Source: Clostridia bacterium (GTDB lineage Bacteria > Bacillota > Clostridia > Oscillospirales > CAG-272). From it: 16,592 bases of DNA. The DNA is taken from assembly GCA_017461825.1 (NCBI GenBank), contig JAFTXB010000240.1, positions 1 to 16,592 on the forward strand, in the 5' to 3' direction. Under the pieces are notes generated by a model. It was given only the letters and a program-made list of their open reading frames with translations. It ran no database searches and was not told the DNA's origin. Positions 13,268 to 16,592 of this stretch are shown piece after piece. Position 1 is the stretch's first letter. Every line of letters begins with the position of its first letter. A program made the translations under genes and the position numbers.

Positions 13268-14656
13268 TTATGATTTGAATGCCTTGGGATTCAACTCTTT
13301 GATCTTTTTCTGCGTTTCTTTGGACATGATCATATTGCAAAGACAAAACGCGCCTCTGTCAAGAACAACTCCCTTTGGAGGCTCGGTTTCAAATTCGACC
13401 TCTGTTACACCGCACATAAAGCCACATCCTTCAATATGGATGTTATTGGGCAATATGATCTTTTTCACGGAGTGACAAGTCGAAAAGGCAGATTTACATA
13501 CTTTTTTTACGCTTGACGGAATGACTAACACAGGCCCCAAGTTCTTACATCCCATAAATGCCCACGGACCGATCTCTCGCAGGTCTTGATTGAAACGAAT
13601 ACTTTTCAGATTCAAGCAATTATTAAACATATACTGCGGAATTTTCTCAACTCCCGCAGGAACGGTAATGTTGGGATGAGACGCCAAAAAATCATTTCTT
13701 TGCTCGACGGTCATGGAAAGCAGCTTAGCCCATATCTCCTTCTCGGGCTGTGGACGGCTTGCGGACGCTGACTGCGGCTGTGGGATATTGCCGCCCTGCA
13801 TAAATCTTGCAAGCATCTCGGGAGAAACATCCATTTTTCCTCTATCAACTTGAGAGGTGGGTTCAACTGTGCCTACATATTTTCCGTTTTCAAAATATCC
13901 TTCCTTAACCTCACCGTCAATATATCTGATTTTTCCCTTGCCGCAACGCTTATTATCCTTCCACTCTCCTTCGTATCGCTGTGTTCCCCCCTGCGCGTGT
14001 ATTTCTTCCACTCCGTATCCGTGCCGAACGTTGTCATACCAATCACCGTCGTAGGTTGCCGTTGGGTTTACATAATAATATATTCCTTTGCCTTGCTTTT
14101 TGTTGTTTACCCAATTTCCTACGTATTTTGCTCCGTTTGCGTAGAAATAGGTGCCTTGTCCATACAGCTTTTCGCTGACCCAATTTCCTACGTATTTTGA
14201 TCCGTCCGCATAGAAGTGGGTACCTTGTCCGTTTCGCTTTCCGTCAGCCCACTCTCCTTCGTATTTTTCACCGTCAGCATAGACACAAACGCCGTAACCG
14301 TTCATATATCCGTTCTTCCACTCGCCGTCATAGCGGGTTCCGTCCGGAAAATAATTTGTGCCTTTTCCGTGTCTTTTACCGTCTACAAATTCACCGACAT
14401 ATCTGGAACCGTCTGTGAATTTTTGCTCCTTATAGCCCGTAAACTGTGCGGGGATATAGGTAGCTCCCGAGCTTTTTCTGGTACCGCTTTTTAATTGTGC
14501 CTCAAATCTTTCTTTTTGTAATTTGTCTCTGTACTTGCTGTAACAATTGTACATATCACAATAATAATTCGTGTCACCGCTCCAAATCGAAGGGCTATAG
14601 TATTTTTGTCTGTCTGTATCAATCGATTTGCCGCAATAAGCACAATGTACGTACAT
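13268..14656 (-). CDS. Zinc-ribbon, MORN-repeat and BspA-type LRR fusion protein
   Basis: This 462-aa protein has three parts. Residues 1-40 look like a zinc ribbon, with C5-x2-C8 and C33-x4-C38. Residues 84-262 carry about eight MORN repeats of roughly 23 residues, such as YVGEFVDGKRHGKGTNYF, YDGEWKNGYMNGYGVCVY, YEGEWADGKRNGQGTHFY and YVGNWVNNKKQGKGIYYY. After a Pro/Gln/Ser linker (about 290-305), residues 328-440 hold BspA-type leucine-rich repeats (VPAGVEKIPQYMFNNCLNLK, EIGPWAFMGCKNL, IPSSVKKVCKSAF). There is no signal peptide, so it is probably cytoplasmic. MORN repeats in other proteins bind lipids or proteins, and LRRs bind proteins, so a scaffold role is plausible but inferred. An AAGGAGG site lies eight bases before the ATG. 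It follows the relic after the LRR gene and precedes the 106-aa gene by 15 nt. Confidence 0.9.
   Translation of the reverse strand: MYVHCAYCGKSIDTDRQKYYSPSIWSGDTNYYCDMYNCYSKYRDKLQKERFEAQLKSGTRKSSGATYIPAQFTGYKEQKFTDGSRYVGEFVDGKRHGKGTNYFPDGTRYDGEWKNGYMNGYGVCVYADGEKYEGEWADGKRNGQGTHFYADGSKYVGNWVSEKLYGQGTYFYANGAKYVGNWVNNKKQGKGIYYYVNPTATYDGDWYDNVRHGYGVEEIHAQGGTQRYEGEWKDNKRCGKGKIRYIDGEVKEGYFENGKYVGTVEPTSQVDRGKMDVSPEMLARFMQGGNIPQPQSASASRPQPEKEIWAKLLSMTVEQRNDFLASHPNITVPAGVEKIPQYMFNNCLNLKSIRFNQDLREIGPWAFMGCKNLGPVLVIPSSVKKVCKSAFSTCHSVKKIILPNNIHIEGCGFMCGVTEVEFETEPPKGVVLDRGAFCLCNMIMSKETQKKIKELNPKAFKS
14109..14199. repeat. Direct DNA repeats within the MORN coding region
   Basis: The 21-base stretch starting at 14109 recurs exactly at 14178, 69 bases later, which is 23 codons or one MORN unit. 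Adjacent bases are also similar. These neighbouring repeat units have therefore duplicated or been homogenised recently compared with the rest of the array. Confidence 0.75.
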
Positions 14657-14669
14657 AAACTATTCCTCC

Positions 14670-14729
14670 TTATTTATTCAGCGTAATATCGTAGATCGCG
14701 TAGGTATGCGAGCCGTTGCTTCGCTTTTC
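14670..14729 (-). pseudogene. Relic of the NPCBM-like gene 3' end, in frame after the LRR stop
   Basis: Directly after the TGA of the LRR gene (14732-14730) the same frame continues for 19 codons to TAA and reads EKRSNGSHTYAIYDITLNK. The C-terminus of the upstream NPCBM-like protein is NNGSHSYVIYDITLNK. From the Asn-Gly pair to the stop, only a handful of bases differ (compare 14670-14717 with 15181-15228). There is no start codon or ribosome site, so this is not an independent gene. It looks like the tail of a former second copy, or of a gene whose front was replaced by the LRR gene. Confidence 0.8.
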
Positions 14730-15167
14730 TCAATGCGGATTATAATCATCGTCCGACCAAAGCCTGTCATCCTCATAGCGTTCAGCAAACCTACTCGCTT
14801 TGCTGTTTTTCGGCGTATCGAACCGGAGATCCGGCGAGCATTCATAAAATGCCCATTTGCTGATCGTCGTATTGCTGCCGAGAACGGTGACGTCGGTAAG
14901 TCCAGTGCAGCCCTGAAACGCCCAATCTTCGATACTGTCAACACAAGCGGGAATGGTGATTTTGGTCAATCCTTCACAATTCTGAAACGCAGACCAACTG
15001 ATTCTACTGACGCTATCCGGGATGGTAATGCTTTTCATTTCTCGACAGCCATAAAACGCTGACCTGCCGATTTCGTACACGCCGTCGGGGATAACAACGT
15101 CGCCGCCGCTACCAACGTATTTTTTTAAAACGCCGTCTTCAATAACAAAATCATTTACGTTACTCAT
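14730..15167 (-). CDS. Small BspA-type leucine-rich-repeat protein
   Basis: This 145-aa protein is almost entirely BspA-like (LRR_5) repeats. The units are FVIEDGVLKKYVGSGGDVVI, IPDGVYEIGRSAFYGCREMK, IPDSVSRISWSAFQNCEGLT, IPACVDSIEDWAFQGCTGLT and ISKWAFYEC, each about 23 residues with the usual I.SAF..C..L signature. An acidic, charged tail (KASRFAERYEDDRLWSDDD) follows. Such repeats are binding surfaces, often on the cell surface, but this protein has no signal peptide. A GGGGTG-type site lies about six bases before the ATG, 13 nt after the NPCBM-like gene. Beyond its TGA stop the frame continues into a relic of that upstream gene, so the gene may have arrived by recombination within the locus. 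The LRR part of the MORN protein two genes on is similar in type. Confidence 0.88.
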   Translation of the reverse strand: MSNVNDFVIEDGVLKKYVGSGGDVVIPDGVYEIGRSAFYGCREMKSITIPDSVSRISWSAFQNCEGLTKITIPACVDSIEDWAFQGCTGLTDVTVLGSNTTISKWAFYECSPDLRFDTPKNSKASRFAERYEDDRLWSDDDYNPH

Positions 15168-15180
15168 AATTCACCCCCCT

Positions 15181-16592
15181 TTACTTGTTCAGCGTAATAT
15201 CGTAGATCACGTAGCTGTGCGAGCCGTTGTTTTCGGGGGCACAGTTGAGCCAGAACATCAGTCTGTCGCACTCACCGATCTCGACCGTAAACGTGGTGGG
15301 CTCCATATCTTTGGATACTGTGATTTCCTGTACGCACTCGTCATCCGCGACGATCATCAGCGTCGTCTCGTCATCAACAAAAGCCTCGCCCGTTCTGTCT
15401 TTCAGCATTCCAACGGTAAAGGTCACCGAGGTATAGCCGCTGTCCTGGATATTTGCCATAGCGAAAGCGGATTCGTGGGCCTCGCCGGAGCCTGCAAGGG
15501 CAAGGATCAGAAGACCCGGTCCCCATACACCTCCTCCGCCAAGAATAGCCGCAGCGCCAACGCCGGCCATATTCAGCTCCAGATGAATATTAGTCTGCAG
15601 AATGACACCCTTATTGTAGGTCTTACCGCCCATGGTAAAGGTATACTTATTGGTCGAGCCGTCCAGATAGCCGTCTTCCACACTGACCGCTCCGATTTTT
15701 TTGCTGAAAGCTGAATTGTAAACATCATAGAAACCGAAGGTGTCGATGAGATCACAAGTATTTCCAAAATCTGCGGGCTTTCTCTCGGGGAAGAAATCGG
15801 TCTCGACATATCCGTCAGGATACGCAACAAGATTTGCAATGCCGATTACGGGACGCTCCATCAAGGTGTTGGTCTGCTTGCCCGAAACAAACTCAAGGTG
15901 TCGACAGCCCGTCACGTCAATAATATACTCTTGCGGAAGCAGCGTACATTTTACGTCAATGGTCTTGATAAGATTTCCGTCCGCGTATATCTCGATCTGA
16001 TCGTTTTCGTAAACGTTACTGTTTGAAATATGTCCCGCAATAAAGGATATTGTGTTATACTTGCCGTCAAGATTAAAGGAAGCATTCGCGGGCTTTGTCA
16101 TAAGCATAGTGTTCGTTGCGTGCAGCATAATACCCTCGTTGTACTTTACTCCACCCATAGAAAAGGTATGGAACTGCGTTGAGCCGTCGAACACCGCATC
16201 GTCCTGCATATTACTGAAAATGCTGAACGCGCCAAGCTCGGACATCATCTTAACGGGTCTGTCCGGCAGTTCACGGGAGGAATATTGAATCGTATTCAGC
16301 GCCGCTTCGGTAGTCGCAACGTAAGCGTCACCTATGCCGAAGAAATTGCCCGTTGAAAGTCCGTATTCCATGTTTCCTTCGTCACTCTGCCATGCGAATA
16401 CGAGCTGATGACAACCGCTTATGTTGAGGGTAACCTTCTTCTGCAGCTCGTGCGACGAGTAGACTTCCTCATAAATCATTTTGCCGTCGGCGTATACGGT
16501 CAGCCAAGCCGTACCTTCACTGTAAGTAGTCGTTCTGTCAGCCACACCTGCGGTAAAGGTAAGGTAATTGTATTTTCCTTCAAGGTTGAAGA
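15181..16592 (-). CDS. NPCBM-like repeat protein, N-terminus beyond the window
   Basis: The frame is open to the window edge. The GTG at 16545 is not the start, because coding sequence continues above it (FNLEGKYNYLTFTAG, matching FNLDGKYNTISFIAG further in). About 469 residues are visible. They hold roughly three units resembling the NPCBM/NEW2 carbohydrate-binding fold found beside glycosidases: a partial first, a second (about 100-245 counted from the GTG) and a third (about 270-454). Shared phrases are DGSTQFHTFSMGGVKYNEGI and DGSTNKYTFTMGGKTYNKGV. The third unit is interrupted by a Gly/Ala-rich hydrophobic stretch (327-355). Such proteins bind sugars; no catalytic domain is visible here. 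It heads the five-gene run as far as seen, 13 nt before the LRR gene. Whether it has a signal peptide cannot be told. Confidence 0.85.
   Translation of the reverse strand, partial: FNLEGKYNYLTFTAGVADRTTTYSEGTAWLTVYADGKMIYEEVYSSHELQKKVTLNISGCHQLVFAWQSDEGNMEYGLSTGNFFGIGDAYVATTEAALNTIQYSSRELPDRPVKMMSELGAFSIFSNMQDDAVFDGSTQFHTFSMGGVKYNEGIMLHATNTMLMTKPANASFNLDGKYNTISFIAGHISNSNVYENDQIEIYADGNLIKTIDVKCTLLPQEYIIDVTGCRHLEFVSGKQTNTLMERPVIGIANLVAYPDGYVETDFFPERKPADFGNTCDLIDTFGFYDVYNSAFSKKIGAVSVEDGYLDGSTNKYTFTMGGKTYNKGVILQTNIHLELNMAGVGAAAILGGGGVWGPGLLILALAGSGEAHESAFAMANIQDSGYTSVTFTVGMLKDRTGEAFVDDETTLMIVADDECVQEITVSKDMEPTTFTVEIGECDRLMFWLNCAPENNGSHSYVIYDITLNK

Noticed and set aside
14080..14420. Regularly spaced short direct repeats, possible CRISPR array
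   Set aside because: The period is 69 bp, matching MORN codons in an intact reading frame. The repeats are imperfect and there are no unique spacers or cas genes.
14730..14732. TGA read as a sense codon, extending the LRR protein into the relic tail
   Set aside because: The other genes use the standard code, no recoding signal is evident, and a duplicated relic explains the similarity. It remains a minor possibility noted in the findings.
16543..16545. GTG as the start of the NPCBM-like gene
   Set aside because: In-frame coding sequence homologous to the inner repeat continues upstream to the window edge, so the gene is partial and starts outside.

Overview
The window looks like a chromosomal segment from a Gram-positive, Clostridia-like bacterium, probably host-associated and possibly from the Oscillospirales/Christensenellales range. 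This rests on purine-rich AAAGGAG-type ribosome sites ahead of most genes, lipoprotein signals with a lipobox cysteine, Thr/Glu-rich linkers ahead of a C-terminal membrane anchor, and vegetative TTGACA-17-TATAAT promoters. The lineage is an inference. Every gene I can support lies on the minus strand, so transcription runs from high to low coordinates. I see no tRNA, rRNA, CRISPR array, transposase or phage gene.

Region A (16592 to about 12150) is a compact five-gene run. In transcription order it holds a secreted-type NPCBM-like repeat protein cut by the window edge, a small BspA-type leucine-rich-repeat (LRR) protein, a zinc-ribbon/MORN/LRR fusion protein, a 106-aa protein of unknown function, and a TPR-like protein with a distinctive C-terminus. 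Three of the gaps are 13 to 21 nt. The exception is a 73-nt gap that contains an in-frame relic of the 3' end of the NPCBM-like gene. A clear intrinsic terminator follows the run. These genes are mostly built from repeat or binding domains and have no recognisable enzyme; their joint function is unknown.

Region B (about 12124 to 2027) looks like a carbohydrate or glycerophosphodiester utilisation operon. Its consensus promoter (12001-12029) is surrounded by palindromes. In order it encodes a glycerophosphodiester phosphodiesterase, a solute-binding lipoprotein, a secreted and membrane-anchored protein with three concanavalin/LamG-like repeats, an LacZ-type GH2 beta-galactosidase, and a lipoprotein carrying a metallo-beta-lactamase (MBL) fold. 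Two strong tandem hairpins lie between the LamG-like gene and lacZ. The MBL gene begins on the base right after the lacZ stop codon. A plausible reading is that the surface proteins bind and deliver a galactose-containing, perhaps glycerophosphate-linked, compound that the two cytoplasmic hydrolases break down. No transporter permease is in view.

Region C (about 1980 to 339) has its own consensus promoter and carries a LysR-type regulator followed by a shikimate-kinase-like P-loop kinase that lacks some substrate-binding residues of true shikimate kinases. Region D (below 357) is the start of a MarR-type regulator gene. Its perfect consensus promoter carries two tandem operator palindromes, which points to autoregulation. 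Its -35 box is embedded in the terminator hairpin of region C.
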